Program-made: the position numbers and the translations under genes
The notes under the pieces: generated by a model
What the model was told of the DNA's origin: nothing
Database searches by the model: none
What the model saw: only the letters and a program-made list of their open reading frames with translations
Part shown: piece after piece, positions 26,592-35,583 of the stretch
Numbering within the stretch: the first letter of the stretch is position 1
Layout of the letters: every line of letters begins with the position of its first letter
Source: Bosea sp. RAC05
GTDB lineage: Bacteria; Pseudomonadota; Alphaproteobacteria; Rhizobiales; Beijerinckiaceae
DNA: 64,000 nt
Assembly: GCF_001713455.1 (NCBI RefSeq)
Contig: NZ_CP016464.1
Span: 2,714,001-2,778,000 of the forward strand
Direction of reading: 5' to 3'

Positions 26592-27719
26592 TCAGGCCAT
26601 CGCGCCGTAGAGCTGGCCCAGGAAGCCGTCATAGGCCGCCCCGTCGATCCAGCGCAGCACCGCGACGAGGTCGTTCTCCGGATCGACCAGGATGACGTTG
26701 GTGCCCGCGCCCAGCGCCCAATAGGCGCTGGCAGGCAGTGCCGGGCGGGCCGTGGGGCCGCGGTTCAGCCACCACAGGAAGCCGTAATTCGAAAGCGTCG
26801 GGGAGGGCGCCACCATCTGCTTGATCCAGTCGGCCGGGACCAGGCTGCGCCCGCCCCAATCGCCGCCCCGCGCCATCAGCAGGCCAAAGCGGGCATGGTC
26901 GCGCGCGCCGATGAACAGGCCGCCGCCCCAGTGGCCGCCGCCCGGCACCGACTGCATGCGCTGCCCGTCGATCTCGACGAAGGAATTCTCATAGCCCTGC
27001 CATTCCCAGTCGGGGGAGGCACCGATCGGGTCCATGATGCGCTCGCACAGCACGTCGGGCAGAGGCCGGCGGAAGCGCTGCAGCAGCGCATAACCCAGCA
27101 CGTTCACCCGCACGTCGTTGTATTCGTAGAAGCTGCCCGGCGCGTGGAACTCCCGCTTCTGGCCCTTGCGGCTGTTGTCGGCGCCCGGCCCGATCTGGCG
27201 GTTGTGGTCGACCTGGTCCGACTTGCCGAAGATCTCGCCCTGCCATTCGCTGGACTGCTGCAGCAGATGCCGCCAGGTGACCTTCGCGTTGTGGGCGCTC
27301 TCGAAGACGGGTCCGGGCACGCTCTTGGCCACCGGCTCGTCGAGATCGCCGATCAGCCCGTCCGCGACGGCGAGCCCCGCCAGCACGGACAGATAGCTCT
27401 TGGCGATCGAGAAGGTCATGTCGGCGCGGCCTGTGTCGCCCCATTCGGCGACGATCCGCCCGCCCTTCAGCACCAGACCGGCCGGGCCGCCGCGCCCGCG
27501 CACGGGCCCGACGATCTCGGTCCACGGTCCGCTCTCGTTCCATTCTCGATTCCCGACATAACTTCCATCGGGGTAGAACAGGCTCTTCGGCCAGGGGCTC
27601 TCATGGGCCTGCGCGAAGGCGACCGCCTCCGCCAGCCGGGCCTCGTCGAACCCGGCCTCGGCCGGCGCGATCGTGCTCCAGGTCGCGCCATGGGCGGCGG
27701 GAACGGCGGCGGGGGACAT
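26592..27719 (-). CDS. Serine hydrolase, beta-lactamase/penicillin-binding-protein class C fold
   Basis: A 375-residue serine hydrolase. The SxxK active site is SIAKS near residue 133, the YxN-type motif is EYNDV near residue 202, and the third motif region is WALGAGTN near residue 335. It has no convincing signal peptide, so a cytoplasmic esterase or amidase-type role is more likely than beta-lactam resistance. The start was set at the ATG giving MSPAAVPAAHG; upstream in-frame sequence is arginine-rich and non-coding in character. It is divergent from pyrB with a 155-base shared promoter region. Confidence 0.88.
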   Translation of the reverse strand: MSPAAVPAAHGATWSTIAPAEAGFDEARLAEAVAFAQAHESPWPKSLFYPDGSYVGNREWNESGPWTEIVGPVRGRGGPAGLVLKGGRIVAEWGDTGRADMTFSIAKSYLSVLAGLAVADGLIGDLDEPVAKSVPGPVFESAHNAKVTWRHLLQQSSEWQGEIFGKSDQVDHNRQIGPGADNSRKGQKREFHAPGSFYEYNDVRVNVLGYALLQRFRRPLPDVLCERIMDPIGASPDWEWQGYENSFVEIDGQRMQSVPGGGHWGGGLFIGARDHARFGLLMARGGDWGGRSLVPADWIKQMVAPSPTLSNYGFLWWLNRGPTARPALPASAYWALGAGTNVILVDPENDLVAVLRWIDGAAYDGFLGQLYGAMA

Positions 27720-27874
27720 GGGCGGGCTCCTCACGGCGGGCAGGGGGCGGCATGGTCGCCGAACCCAAGGCGTAGCGGCGTTTTGCCGGCGCCGCCATCG
27801 GGTCAACCGCATGGTGACAACAGCGGCAGGCGGCTTGCGCCAAAGCCGACTCGCGCCTAAACACCCCTCTTCAA

Positions 27875-28819
27875 ATGACATCGCCAGCCCCGCTCTATCC
27901 GCACCGGCATCTCCTCGGGATCGAGGGGTTGAACCATTTGGACATCGAGGCGCTGCTGGACCGGGCCGACGCCTATGTCGCGCTCTCCCGCCAGGTCGAG
28001 AAGAAGACGGCCACCCTGCGCGGCCGCACCCAGATCAACCTGTTCTTCGAGCCCTCGACCCGGACGCAAGCCTCCTTCGAGCTGGCCGGCAAGCGGCTGG
28101 GCGCCGACGTCATGAACATGTCGGTCGCGTCCTCCTCGGTGAAGAAGGGCGAGACGCTGATCGACACCGCCGCGACGCTGAACGCGATGCGGCCCGACAT
28201 CATTGTCGTGCGCCATCATGCGGCCGGCGCGGTCCATCTGCTGGCCCGCAAGGTCGGCTGCTCGGTGGTGAATGCCGGCGACGGCGCCCATGAGCACCCG
28301 ACCCAGGCCCTGCTCGACGCCCTGACCATCCGCCGCAACAAGGGGCGGATCATGGGGCTGACGGTCGCGATCTGCGGCGATATCCTGCATTCGCGCGTCG
28401 CCCGCTCGAACATCATCCTGCTCAATGCGCTCGGCGCCAAGGTCCGCCTGATCGCCCCCTCGACGCTTTTGCCCGCCGGCATCGAGCGCATGGGCGTCGA
28501 GGTCTTCACCGACATGAACAAGGGCCTGGAAGGCGCTGACATCGTGATGATGCTGCGCCTCCAGCTCGAGCGCATGCATGGCGCCTTCGTGCCCTCCTCG
28601 AAGGAGTATTTCCGCTATTTCGGTCTCGATCGTGAGAAGCTGCAGCGGGCCCAGCCCGATGCGCTGGTCATGCATCCAGGTCCGATGAACCGCGGGGTCG
28701 AGATCTCCTCCGAGGTCGCCGACGGCGCCCAGTCGCTGATCCGCGAGCAGGTCGAGATGGGCGTCGCGGTCCGGATGGCGGTGCTCGACGCGCTGGCGCA
28801 GCACCTGCCCAATCTGTGA
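27875..28819 (+). CDS. pyrB: Aspartate carbamoyltransferase catalytic subunit
   Basis: First committed step of pyrimidine synthesis: carbamoyl phosphate plus aspartate to carbamoyl-aspartate. 314 residues. The carbamoyl-phosphate site is [12 protein letters not shown] near residue 52, with SSVKKGETL near 88 and the HPTQALLDA motif near 143; the aspartate-binding [10 protein letters not shown] lies near 268. It heads a unit with a small membrane protein and a dihydroorotase homologue that lacks catalytic histidines, an arrangement like the pyrB-pyrC' pairs whose PyrC' is structural. No pyrI is present. Confidence 0.97.
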   Translation: MTSPAPLYPHRHLLGIEGLNHLDIEALLDRADAYVALSRQVEKKTATLRGRTQINLFFEPSTRTQASFELAGKRLGADVMNMSVASSSVKKGETLIDTAATLNAMRPDIIVVRHHAAGAVHLLARKVGCSVVNAGDGAHEHPTQALLDALTIRRNKGRIMGLTVAICGDILHSRVARSNIILLNALGAKVRLIAPSTLLPAGIERMGVEVFTDMNKGLEGADIVMMLRLQLERMHGAFVPSSKEYFRYFGLDREKLQRAQPDALVMHPGPMNRGVEISSEVADGAQSLIREQVEMGVAVRMAVLDALAQHLPNL

Positions 28820-28823
28820 CGCG

Positions 28824-29048
28824 ATGCTGAGGCTCGCGACGGGCGTTCTGGCGGCCAGGGCGAAGGGCGCGCTCTGGCTCCTGCTGTTCGCCTATGTCGC
28901 TCTGGCGGCGATGCTGCTTCATGACGATGCGGGCTCGGGCTGGACCTGGGCCCTCATTCTCGGCGGCGGCTTCATCATCGTTCTCTTCGTCGGCATCCTC
29001 TGGTTCTGGCTGGCGATCTTCAAGGGTCTGGGAGACCGCAATGGCTGA
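28824..29048 (+). CDS. Small two-helix membrane protein between pyrB and the pyrC homologue
   Basis: A 74-residue protein starting four bases after pyrB and overlapping the next gene by eight bases. Hydrophobic helices at about residues 17-34 and 43-66 are separated by a short polar loop (HDDAGSGWT). The first ATG after GACGCG has no strong ribosome site, so it may depend on coupling to pyrB. I do not recognise a family. The tight packing argues that it is real, but its role is unknown. Confidence 0.65.
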   Translation: MLRLATGVLAARAKGALWLLLFAYVALAAMLLHDDAGSGWTWALILGGGFIIVLFVGILWFWLAIFKGLGDRNG

Positions 29049-30342
29049 CTCGCCGACCACCGTCATCGCCAATGCCGAGCTGGTCGATCCGGCGGCACGC
29101 CGGCAGGGCAGGGGTGCACTCCTGCTCCGGGACGGCAGGATCGCCGACGTCGCCTGGGGCTCGGAGCCAGCCTCGCCCGAGGGAGCGCGCCGCATCGACG
29201 CGCGTGGCCTCGTCGTCGCGCCCGGCCTGGTCGATCTGCGCGCCTTCCTCGGCGAGCCCGGCGCCGAATTCCGCGAGACGCTCGGCACGGGATCGCAGGC
29301 CGCCGCGGCCGGTGGCGTCACCACTGTCGTCTGCCGGCCCGACACCGACCCGCCGATCGACGACCCCGCGATCATCGACTTCATCAAGCGCCGCGCCCGC
29401 GACAAGGCGATCGTCAACGTCCTGCCCTGCGCGGCCCTGACCAAGGGGCTGCTCGGCAAGGAGATCACCGAGTTCGGTTTGCTGCTCGAGGCCGGCGCGG
29501 TCGCCTTCGGGGATGGAGCGAAGGCCCTGCGCAACCCGCAGATCATGCGCCGCGCCCTGATCTATGCCCGCGACTTCGACGCGCTGATCATGAACCATGT
29601 CGAGGATCCCGATCTGCGCGGCTCAGGCGTGATGGCCGAGGGCGAGTTCGCCAGCCGCAAGGGCCTGCCGGGCATTCCGCGCGAGGCCGAGACCGTGATG
29701 CTGGAGCGCGATCTGCGCCTCGCCCGCGCCACCGGCGGGCGCTACCACGCCGCGATGATCTCCTGCTCGGATTCGGTCGAGCTCATCCGCCGGGCCAAGG
29801 CCGACGGGCTTCGCGTGACCTGCGGGGCCTCGATCAACAATTTGACGCTGAACGAGAACGACGTCGGCGACTACCGCACCTTCTGCAAGGTCTCGCCGCC
29901 CTTGCGTGACGAGCCCGAGCGCTTGGCCCTGGCCGCTGCGCTGGCCGAGGGCGTCATCGACGTCGTCGTCTCCGATCACGATCCACAGGATGTTGAGACC
30001 AAGCGCCAGCCCTTCGCCGAGGCCGCCGACGGCGCTCTCGGCATCGAGACGCTGCTCTCGGCCTCACTGCGCCTGGTCCAGGCCGGCCAGATCGCCTTGC
30101 CGGACCTGCTGGCGGCACTCTCGACCAAGCCGGCCGATCTTCTCGGCCTGCGCTGCGGCCGGCTCGCGCCCGGCGCGCCCGCCGATCTGATGTGGCTCGA
30201 CCTTGACGCGCCCTATGTCGTCGACAAGCGCAAGCTCAAGTCGCGCGCCAAGAATTCGCCCTTCGACGAGGCGCGCCTCGAAGGCATCGTCCAGGCGACC
30301 GTCGTCGGCGGCCGCGTGGTCTACGAGAACGCCGCCGGCTGA
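29041..30342 (+). CDS. pyrC: Dihydroorotase homologue lacking the HxH metal motif (probable non-catalytic PyrC')
   Basis: Amidohydrolase-fold protein, 433 residues, collinear with class I dihydroorotases. The usual motif DxHxHxREPG reads DLRAFLGEPG at about residues 64-73, so both first metal-ligand histidines are replaced (Arg and Phe). NHVEDPDL near residue 183 keeps one ligand His and SDHDPQ near 310 keeps the Asp, but the YHxxHxS site reads YHAAMIS, losing another His. It is therefore probably catalytically dead, like the pseudo-dihydroorotase PyrC' that scaffolds ATCase in Pseudomonas, which fits its place next to pyrB. Automatic annotation would call it dihydroorotase. A functional pyrC is expected elsewhere in the genome. 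Confidence 0.9.
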   Translation: MADSPTTVIANAELVDPAARRQGRGALLLRDGRIADVAWGSEPASPEGARRIDARGLVVAPGLVDLRAFLGEPGAEFRETLGTGSQAAAAGGVTTVVCRPDTDPPIDDPAIIDFIKRRARDKAIVNVLPCAALTKGLLGKEITEFGLLLEAGAVAFGDGAKALRNPQIMRRALIYARDFDALIMNHVEDPDLRGSGVMAEGEFASRKGLPGIPREAETVMLERDLRLARATGGRYHAAMISCSDSVELIRRAKADGLRVTCGASINNLTLNENDVGDYRTFCKVSPPLRDEPERLALAAALAEGVIDVVVSDHDPQDVETKRQPFAEAADGALGIETLLSASLRLVQAGQIALPDLLAALSTKPADLLGLRCGRLAPGAPADLMWLDLDAPYVVDKRKLKSRAKNSPFDEARLEGIVQATVVGGRVVYENAAG

Positions 30343-30382
30343 GCGCAGAGCACCCGGCCGGCGGCGTGTCGGGATACTGCGC

Positions 30383-30820
30383 TCAGACGCCCGGCGTGCC
30401 GCTGCGGCGCTGGCGGCTCGGGACGACCGGCTGCCGCTCGGGCCGGATCGGCACCATCCGTGCGAAGACCGGGTTGGGCGTATGGTCGTAGGAGGCGCCC
30501 GTGCTGGCGTCGACCGCGACTCCGATGAGGCCGCCGGCCACCACGTTGCCGGCCATGCCGGCCGCGCCGCCGCCGCTGACCTCGGTCTTGACCTCGATCT
30601 GCTGGGGATGGTGGCCCGGCATCTCGAAGGTCGCGATGAATTCCTGCTTGCGGCTGATCGGGAAGGTGCAGGGCGTCGCCGGGCAGACGAGACCCGTCGA
30701 GGTCGTCACCTTGGCGCCGGCCGGCTCCGAGTTGAAGGTCACGTCCTCGTTCGATCCGCGCGTCACGGTCCCGCAGGCGCTCACGCTGAGCGCGACAGCA
30801 ACAGTCAGAAAAAGTCTCAT
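30383..30820 (-). CDS. Small lipoprotein of unknown function (PEGA-like fold possible)
   Basis: A 145-residue lipoprotein: signal MRLFLTVAVALSVSAC with a lipobox whose Cys is residue 16. Residues 30-75 (NSEPAGAKVTTSTGLVCPATPC then FPISRKQEFIATFEMPGHHP) resemble PEGA-type surface domains. A glycine-rich helix (AAGMAGNVVAGGLIGVAVDASTG) follows near residue 88 and could insert into a membrane. The two Cys near 46 and 51 may form a disulfide. Residue 17 is Gly, so outer-membrane delivery by Lol is expected. Convergent with the pyrC homologue and divergent from plsY. Confidence 0.78.
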   Translation of the reverse strand: MRLFLTVAVALSVSACGTVTRGSNEDVTFNSEPAGAKVTTSTGLVCPATPCTFPISRKQEFIATFEMPGHHPQQIEVKTEVSGGGAAGMAGNVVAGGLIGVAVDASTGASYDHTPNPVFARMVPIRPERQPVVPSRQRRSGTPGV

Positions 30821-31026
30821 AGTTTAGATGCCTTTGCCTCGGTTTCTTCGTGCTTCGGTTGGCATGTCGGAGGGGGCTATGTCGAGATCGCGGCGGTGGC
30901 GTCGGCGGTTTTCCCCAGGCTTCGCGGGAGGCCGGTCGGGCGTTGTCGCCGGCGTCACAAACAGGCGTTTCCCTCGACGCGGCTCCTGCTCTACATCTAG
31001 GCGCCGAAGCGAAGCAGGGATGGCAC

Positions 31027-31650
31027 ATGCCGGAGATCTTGAACTGGGGGCTGTCCTGGGCGGTCGCGGCCTCGGCGCTTGCGCTCGGCTATCTGCTCGG
31101 CTCGATTCCCTTCGGCATCATCCTCACGCGCCTGAGCGGCGGGCCCGACCTGCGCAGCATCGGCTCGGGCAATATCGGCGCGACCAATGTGCTGCGCACC
31201 GGCAACAAGAAGCTGGCGGCGCTGACCCTGCTCGGCGACATGCTCAAGGGCACGGCGGCGGTCCTGCTGGCGGCGGCGCTCCTGGGCGGGCGCGAGGCGG
31301 GGCTCGTCGCGGGGCTCGGCGCCTTCCTCGGCCATCTCTTCCCGGTCTGGCTGCGCTTCAAGGGTGGCAAGGGCGTCGCCACCTTCCTCGGGATCCTGAT
31401 CGCGCTGAAGGGCTCGATCGCGCTCGTCTTCGCGGCGCTCTGGCTCAGCATCGCCTATCTCACGCGCTATTCGTCGCTGTCGGCCCTGATTGCGAGCCTG
31501 CTGACGCCGCTGCTCCTGCTGTTCTGGGTGCGGGACGCCAAGGCGGCCGCTCTGATGGCGGTGCTCGCTGCGCTGCTCTGGTTCATGCACCGCGCCAACA
31601 TCGCCCGCCTGCTCGCCGGCAGCGAGGGCAAGATCGGACAGAAGGGCTGA
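31027..31650 (+). CDS. plsY: Acyl-phosphate glycerol-3-phosphate acyltransferase
   Basis: Integral membrane enzyme that acylates glycerol-3-phosphate from acyl-phosphate, the first step of phospholipid synthesis. 207 residues with five predicted helices. Its three cytoplasmic motifs are clear: [11 protein letters not shown] near residue 26, the [16 protein letters not shown] loop near 47, and the [12 protein letters not shown] phosphate loop near 114. I chose the ATG preceded by AGGGATGGCAC. dprA starts eight bases downstream; plsY-dprA pairing is common in Hyphomicrobiales. Confidence 0.95.
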   Translation: MPEILNWGLSWAVAASALALGYLLGSIPFGIILTRLSGGPDLRSIGSGNIGATNVLRTGNKKLAALTLLGDMLKGTAAVLLAAALLGGREAGLVAGLGAFLGHLFPVWLRFKGGKGVATFLGILIALKGSIALVFAALWLSIAYLTRYSSLSALIASLLTPLLLLFWVRDAKAAALMAVLAALLWFMHRANIARLLAGSEGKIGQKG

Positions 31651-31657
31651 GGCGCCC

Positions 31658-32875
31658 ATGGCTGGGATCGTCCTCAACGATCGCCAGCGTCTCGACTGGC
31701 TGCGGTTGATCCGCAGCGAAAGCGTCGGCCCGCGCACCTTCCGCTCGCTGATGAACCGCTATGGCGGCGCCGCGGCGGCGCTGGAGGCCTTGCCGGATCT
31801 CGCGCGCCAGGCCGGCAGGACCATTCGGATCTGTCCGCAGGCCGAGGCCGAGCGCGAGATTGCGGCGCTGGACCGGCTCGGCGGGCGTCTGCTCGCCCTC
31901 GGCGAGGGCGCTTATCCGCCCGCGCTTCAGGCGATCGACACCGCCCCGCCGCTGATCGCCGTTCTCGGCCGGGTCGATGTGCTGCTGCGGCCCTGCGTTG
32001 CCATCGTCGGCTCGCGCAACGCCTCCGCCGCCGGGCTGAAATTCACCGCAAGGCTCGCGCGCGATCTCGGCGAGGCGGGATTCGTCGTGGTCTCGGGCCT
32101 GGCGCGTGGCATCGACACCGCGGCTCATGACGCGAGCCTCGGGACGGGCACCGTGGCGGTCCTCGCCGGTGGTCTCGACGAGGTCTACCCGCCGCAGAAC
32201 CTGCCGCTGCTGCAGCGCCTTGTGGCCGAAGGCGCCGCGATCAGCGAGATGCCGCTCGGTCTCGCGCCCCGGGGGCGGGACTTTCCGCGCCGCAACCGCC
32301 TGGTCTCGGGGCTCTCGCTCGGCACGGTCGTGGTCGAGGCGGCCCGCAAATCCGGTTCGCTGATCACGGCCCGCTTCGCCAACGAGCAGGGCCGGCTCGT
32401 CTTCGCGGTGCCGGGCTCGCCGCTCGATCCGCGCGCCGAGGGCGGCAACCACCTGATCCGCGAGGGCGCGACGCTCTGTGCCGAGGCGGCCCATGTCGTC
32501 GAGGCGCTGGCGCCGCTGGTCGGCGATGTCGCGGCGCTGATGCCCCCGGCGACGACGATGCGGGAGGGGGCGGGAGAAACGCCGACGCAGCCGCTCTGGG
32601 ACGAACTCGACCTCCCCGGCATCGAGCCCGCCCCGATGGCGCGCTGGCCGGAGCCGTCGCCCGTGACGGAGGGCTCCGTCGATGCCGCCGACGACGCCGG
32701 TTCGATCCGGCGGCGCGTGCTGGCCCTGCTCGGCGGTGCGGCGGTGTCGCTCGACGACCTCGTGCGCGCCAGCGGCTGCAGCGCCCGCGAGGTCAGCCGC
32801 ACCGTTCTCGATCTCGAGTTGGAGGGCGCAATCCGGCGCCACCCCGGCGGCGCCCTGTCCCGCGTCGAGGGGTGA
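31658..32875 (+). CDS. dprA: DNA-processing protein DprA
   Basis: Loads RecA on incoming single-stranded DNA in natural transformation and recombination. 405 residues: an N-terminal SAM-like region (1-70), the extended Rossmann domain (about 80-290) with [14 protein letters not shown] near 110, [15 protein letters not shown] near 145, and the segment AISEMPLG near 198, and a C-terminal winged-helix domain (about 340-400, [19 protein letters not shown]). Cotranscribed with plsY. topA, often the next gene in relatives, is not here. Confidence 0.95.
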   Translation: MAGIVLNDRQRLDWLRLIRSESVGPRTFRSLMNRYGGAAAALEALPDLARQAGRTIRICPQAEAEREIAALDRLGGRLLALGEGAYPPALQAIDTAPPLIAVLGRVDVLLRPCVAIVGSRNASAAGLKFTARLARDLGEAGFVVVSGLARGIDTAAHDASLGTGTVAVLAGGLDEVYPPQNLPLLQRLVAEGAAISEMPLGLAPRGRDFPRRNRLVSGLSLGTVVVEAARKSGSLITARFANEQGRLVFAVPGSPLDPRAEGGNHLIREGATLCAEAAHVVEALAPLVGDVAALMPPATTMREGAGETPTQPLWDELDLPGIEPAPMARWPEPSPVTEGSVDAADDAGSIRRRVLALLGGAAVSLDDLVRASGCSAREVSRTVLDLELEGAIRRHPGGALSRVEG

Positions 32876-32933
32876 CGCCCCCTCGGGGCCCGTTACAACC
32901 GGAGGTAGTCAAGGGCAGGGCGTCGCCGCGACG

Positions 32934-33272
32934 TCAGCGACTGTGATCGGGGCAGCGCCGGGTCGGGCGCTGTGCCTGGATCGCGGCTTCCAGCCGCGCC
33001 ATTTCGAGGAAATAGGCCAGGCTGTCGAGGGCGGCCGAATGCGCCATCCATCGCATCTCGGCGACGAGAACCTCGATATAGCCCGCCACTTCCCACGGGG
33101 CCGCATGCGCAGGGGGACTTCGCGGCACCCTCGTCGCCGCATGCGGCTGCCTAGGCGCCGGTGTCGCGACCTGTCCGTCCCTGTCGGTGTCGTCCGCCGG
33201 AACCGGCGGGTTTCGTCCATGCGCCGTCATCTCTGACGTATCCCCGAGCAGTCTGGGCCCAATCCCAGCCAT
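32934..33272 (-). CDS. Small protein of unknown function
   Basis: A 112-residue protein on the minus strand. The N-terminal half (to about residue 55) is Pro/Arg/Thr-rich and likely disordered. Residues 60-100 form a predicted helical hairpin with the sequence GYIEVLVAEMRWMAHSAALD and then SLAYFLEMARLEAAIQ. That C-terminal pattern resembles short uncharacterised rhizobial proteins I have seen, with no known role. The ATG with GGAGGG six bases before it was preferred to an ORF start 33 bases upstream. Other open frames overlap this region, so the call is moderate. Confidence 0.55.
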   Translation of the reverse strand: MAGIGPRLLGDTSEMTAHGRNPPVPADDTDRDGQVATPAPRQPHAATRVPRSPPAHAAPWEVAGYIEVLVAEMRWMAHSAALDSLAYFLEMARLEAAIQAQRPTRRCPDHSR

Positions 33273-33348
33273 GGCGTCCCTCCGAACCGAGAGGGGCGAC
33301 TGCAATTTTAACGTGTATCCAGATAAAATCTCAAGCGAATGTATGGGT

Positions 33349-34263
33349 CTACACGAGGAAAAGAACGGCCAGCGGCAGCGTCGCCAGGGCGAGCAGGGTC
33401 TGCAGCGTCGTGATCTCGGCCATCAGGGGCGCATCGCCGCCGAGATCGCGGGCGAGGAAATAGGCCGCCGTCGCCGTGGGAACGGACGCCGCGACGACGG
33501 TCATGGTCAGGGCAGGGCCCGAAAGGCCGAGATGGCGCGCGATCGTCCAGGCCAGCAGCGGCATCACCACGAGCTTGGTCACGACCGCGACGACATGGGC
33601 GATGCGGGGCCGCGCCAGGCTGCGCAGGTCAAGCCCGGCGCCGACCGCCAGCAGCCCGACCCCCAGAGCCGCGCGTCCCATCACGTCGAGATAGCTCACG
33701 ATCGCGGCCGGCAGCATCCATTGCAGCTGGTTGAGCAGCAGGCCGACGGCGGACGACCAGATGAACGGGTTGAAGGCGATCGATCGGATCGTCGCCAGCG
33801 GGCTCATCGGACGGCCATGGGCGAAGCGCGACAGCACCAGCACGCACATCACGTTGAGCAGCGGGATCATCGCGGCGACCGCGATCGCCATCAGCGTCGT
33901 CCCGTCGCGCCCCTGCAGGCCTGCCGCCAGCGCGAGCGCGACGAAGGTGTTCCAGCGCACGGAGCCCTGGAAGATCGAGGTGAAGGCCGGCCCGTCGACG
34001 CCCGCGCGCGCCAGCAGCGGGCGCGCCAGCAGCAGAAGGGCGGCGACGATCAGGATGGCCAGGACCAGGCTCAGCCCCATCGCCAGAACGGGCAGGCGGC
34101 TGAGATCGGCCACGGCGAGGGTGTGGATCACGACCGCCGGAAACAGCACCTGATAGGTCAGCCGCTCGACGCCGAGCCAATGGTTCGGCGCAACGATGCC
34201 GCGTGCCTTCAGGAACCAGCCGGTGGCAATGACGAGAAAGACGGCGATCAGGCTGGTCAGCAT
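33349..34263 (-). CDS. AEC-family (auxin efflux carrier-like) transporter
   Basis: Ten-helix secondary transporter of 304 residues. The N-terminal bundle begins MLTSLIAVFLVIATGWFLKARGI, with the LTYQVLFPAVVIHTLA second helix; the C-terminal bundle includes LGVGLLAVGAGLDLRSL near residue 205 and the VVTKLVVMPLLAW helix near 235. Bacterial members export malonate, malate or other organic acids, but the substrate cannot be assigned here. The ATG follows CCCCCTGAGACC on the minus strand, a modest ribosome site; upstream in-frame codons look non-coding. Confidence 0.88.
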   Translation of the reverse strand: MLTSLIAVFLVIATGWFLKARGIVAPNHWLGVERLTYQVLFPAVVIHTLAVADLSRLPVLAMGLSLVLAILIVAALLLLARPLLARAGVDGPAFTSIFQGSVRWNTFVALALAAGLQGRDGTTLMAIAVAAMIPLLNVMCVLVLSRFAHGRPMSPLATIRSIAFNPFIWSSAVGLLLNQLQWMLPAAIVSYLDVMGRAALGVGLLAVGAGLDLRSLARPRIAHVVAVVTKLVVMPLLAWTIARHLGLSGPALTMTVVAASVPTATAAYFLARDLGGDAPLMAEITTLQTLLALATLPLAVLFLV

Positions 34264-34550
34264 GGTCTCAGGGGGGAGAGGAGGGGCGGGGGCGCCTGCG
34301 GGGAGCCGGTGGGGATCGATGCCCATGGGGAACCGGCGCGCCCGTCGGCCGTTGTGGAAGCAGGCGGCCATGGCATCCGGAGCGGACGACCCGCTTCCCA
34401 TTTCATGGCCGCCGGCGTCGAGCAAGGACGCAGCCCCAGGGCGGCGTTGCGTCTGCCGCAATCCGGCCGCGATCGGTTCACGCCGCATTCAACCGCCGGG
34501 GACGACATTGCCCGCACGTCGGGGGCGTCCCCGCAGACAGGAGATCCACC

Positions 34551-34928
34551 ATGATGTCGCTGAGGAAGACCGCCATCGTCGCGCTCGCCTCGCTGAGCGT
34601 CGTATCCGCCGGCTTCGCTGCGCCGGCCTTCGCCGCGGGGGCGCCAGCGGGCTTTGATCCGGCCCGGCTGGACAAGGCCCAGGCCGAGTACAGCCAGTAC
34701 CGCTACCGCGGCTATCGCGGCGGCTGGCATCGCAGCAACCGCGGCGCCGCCGTCGCAGCCGGCGTCGGGCTGGGCATCCTCGGCGCGGCCGCCATCGCGG
34801 CGAGCCGCAACGCCTATGCCGATCCCTATTACGACGACGGCTATTATGCGCCTGCGCCGGTCTATGCGCCGGCGCCGGTCTACCGCCGCTACTACCACCA
34901 GCCCTACGACTTCCGCGACCATCGCTGA
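34551..34928 (+). CDS. Exported Tyr/Arg-rich small protein
   Basis: A 125-residue protein with a Sec signal (to about residue 29, FAAPAFA before AGAPAG). The mature part holds YSQYRYRGYRGGWHR near residue 47, an Ala/Gly-rich hydrophobic helix (AAVAAGVGLGILGAAAIAAS) near 66-85, and a Tyr/Pro-rich tail with two APAPVY repeats. This architecture is common among small rhizobial envelope proteins whose function is unknown. Either of two adjacent ATGs may start it; GGAGATCC precedes them. A perfect intrinsic terminator follows 25 bases after the stop. Confidence 0.8.
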   Translation: MMSLRKTAIVALASLSVVSAGFAAPAFAAGAPAGFDPARLDKAQAEYSQYRYRGYRGGWHRSNRGAAVAAGVGLGILGAAAIAASRNAYADPYYDDGYYAPAPVYAPAPVYRRYYHQPYDFRDHR

Positions 34929-34952
34929 GCGTCGAGGACGAGCACTTCGGAA

Positions 34953-34980
34953 GCCCGCGCGTGCGAACGCGCGGGCTTTT
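34953..34980 (+). terminator. Intrinsic terminator after the exported protein
   Basis: Perfect 10-bp stem GCCCGCGCGT/ACGCGCGGGC, loop GCGA, then TTTTCC. It lies between convergent genes and may also help stop ruvX transcripts. Confidence 0.85.
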
Positions 34981-35002
34981 CCTTGTCCGGAGAGGCGGCC
35001 CG

Positions 35003-35509
35003 TCAGGGCTGGTCGGGATCGGCCGCGTCCGCGGCCGCGGCTTCCATCCGGGTGAGCCGGTCGAGCGCGCCCTGGAGAATGTAGGCGGCCGCCATCTTGT
35101 CGACGACGCTGGCCCGCTTGGCCCGCGAGGCGTCGGCGTCGAGCAGGGTACGGGTGACCGCCAGCGTCGACATGCGCTCGTCCCAGAACAGGATCGGCAG
35201 CGGCGTCAGCGGCACGAGATGGCGCACGAAGGCCCGCGTCGACTGGACGCGCGGCCCCTCCGTGCCATCCATGTTGAGCGGCAGGCCGACGACCAGCCCG
35301 GCGACGCCATGTTTCGCCGCGATCTGCAGCAGCGCGGCGGCGTCCTGCGTGAACTTGATCCGCCTGATTGTTTCCAGCGGCGTCGCGATCCGGCGCTCCA
35401 CGTCGGAGAGCGCCAGCCCGATGGTCTTGGTGCCGATATCGAGGCCGAGCAGCCGCGCATGATCGGGCAGGGCGGCGAAGGTCTCGATCGGCACGACATT
35501 GCTGGACAT
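35003..35509 (-). CDS. ruvX: Holliday-junction resolvase-like protein RuvX (YqgF)
   Basis: RNase H-fold nuclease family protein of 168 residues, linked to 16S rRNA 5' processing and recombination. The N-terminal strand with the first acidic residue is [17 protein letters not shown] near residue 20; the second acidic site is in [15 protein letters not shown] near 107; the third lies in [14 protein letters not shown] near 140. The C-terminal tail is Ala/Asp-rich. Single gene here, convergent with the exported-protein gene. Confidence 0.94.
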   Translation of the reverse strand: MSSNVVPIETFAALPDHARLLGLDIGTKTIGLALSDVERRIATPLETIRRIKFTQDAAALLQIAAKHGVAGLVVGLPLNMDGTEGPRVQSTRAFVRHLVPLTPLPILFWDERMSTLAVTRTLLDADASRAKRASVVDKMAAAYILQGALDRLTRMEAAAADAADPDQP

Positions 35510-35583
35510 GGCCGGCCCCTAGCATGCGCCGCCGCGCGAGGCGAGCGGCGCAGGCAGGCGGGGCCGGCGCGGGAGCGATGGCC

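Noticed and set aside
32909..33220. Alternative minus-strand frame of about 103 codons overlapping the small protein at 32934-33272.
   Set aside because: It is rich in Arg, Pro and Ser with no helix pattern. The frame chosen has a ribosome site and a plausible C-terminal helical domain.
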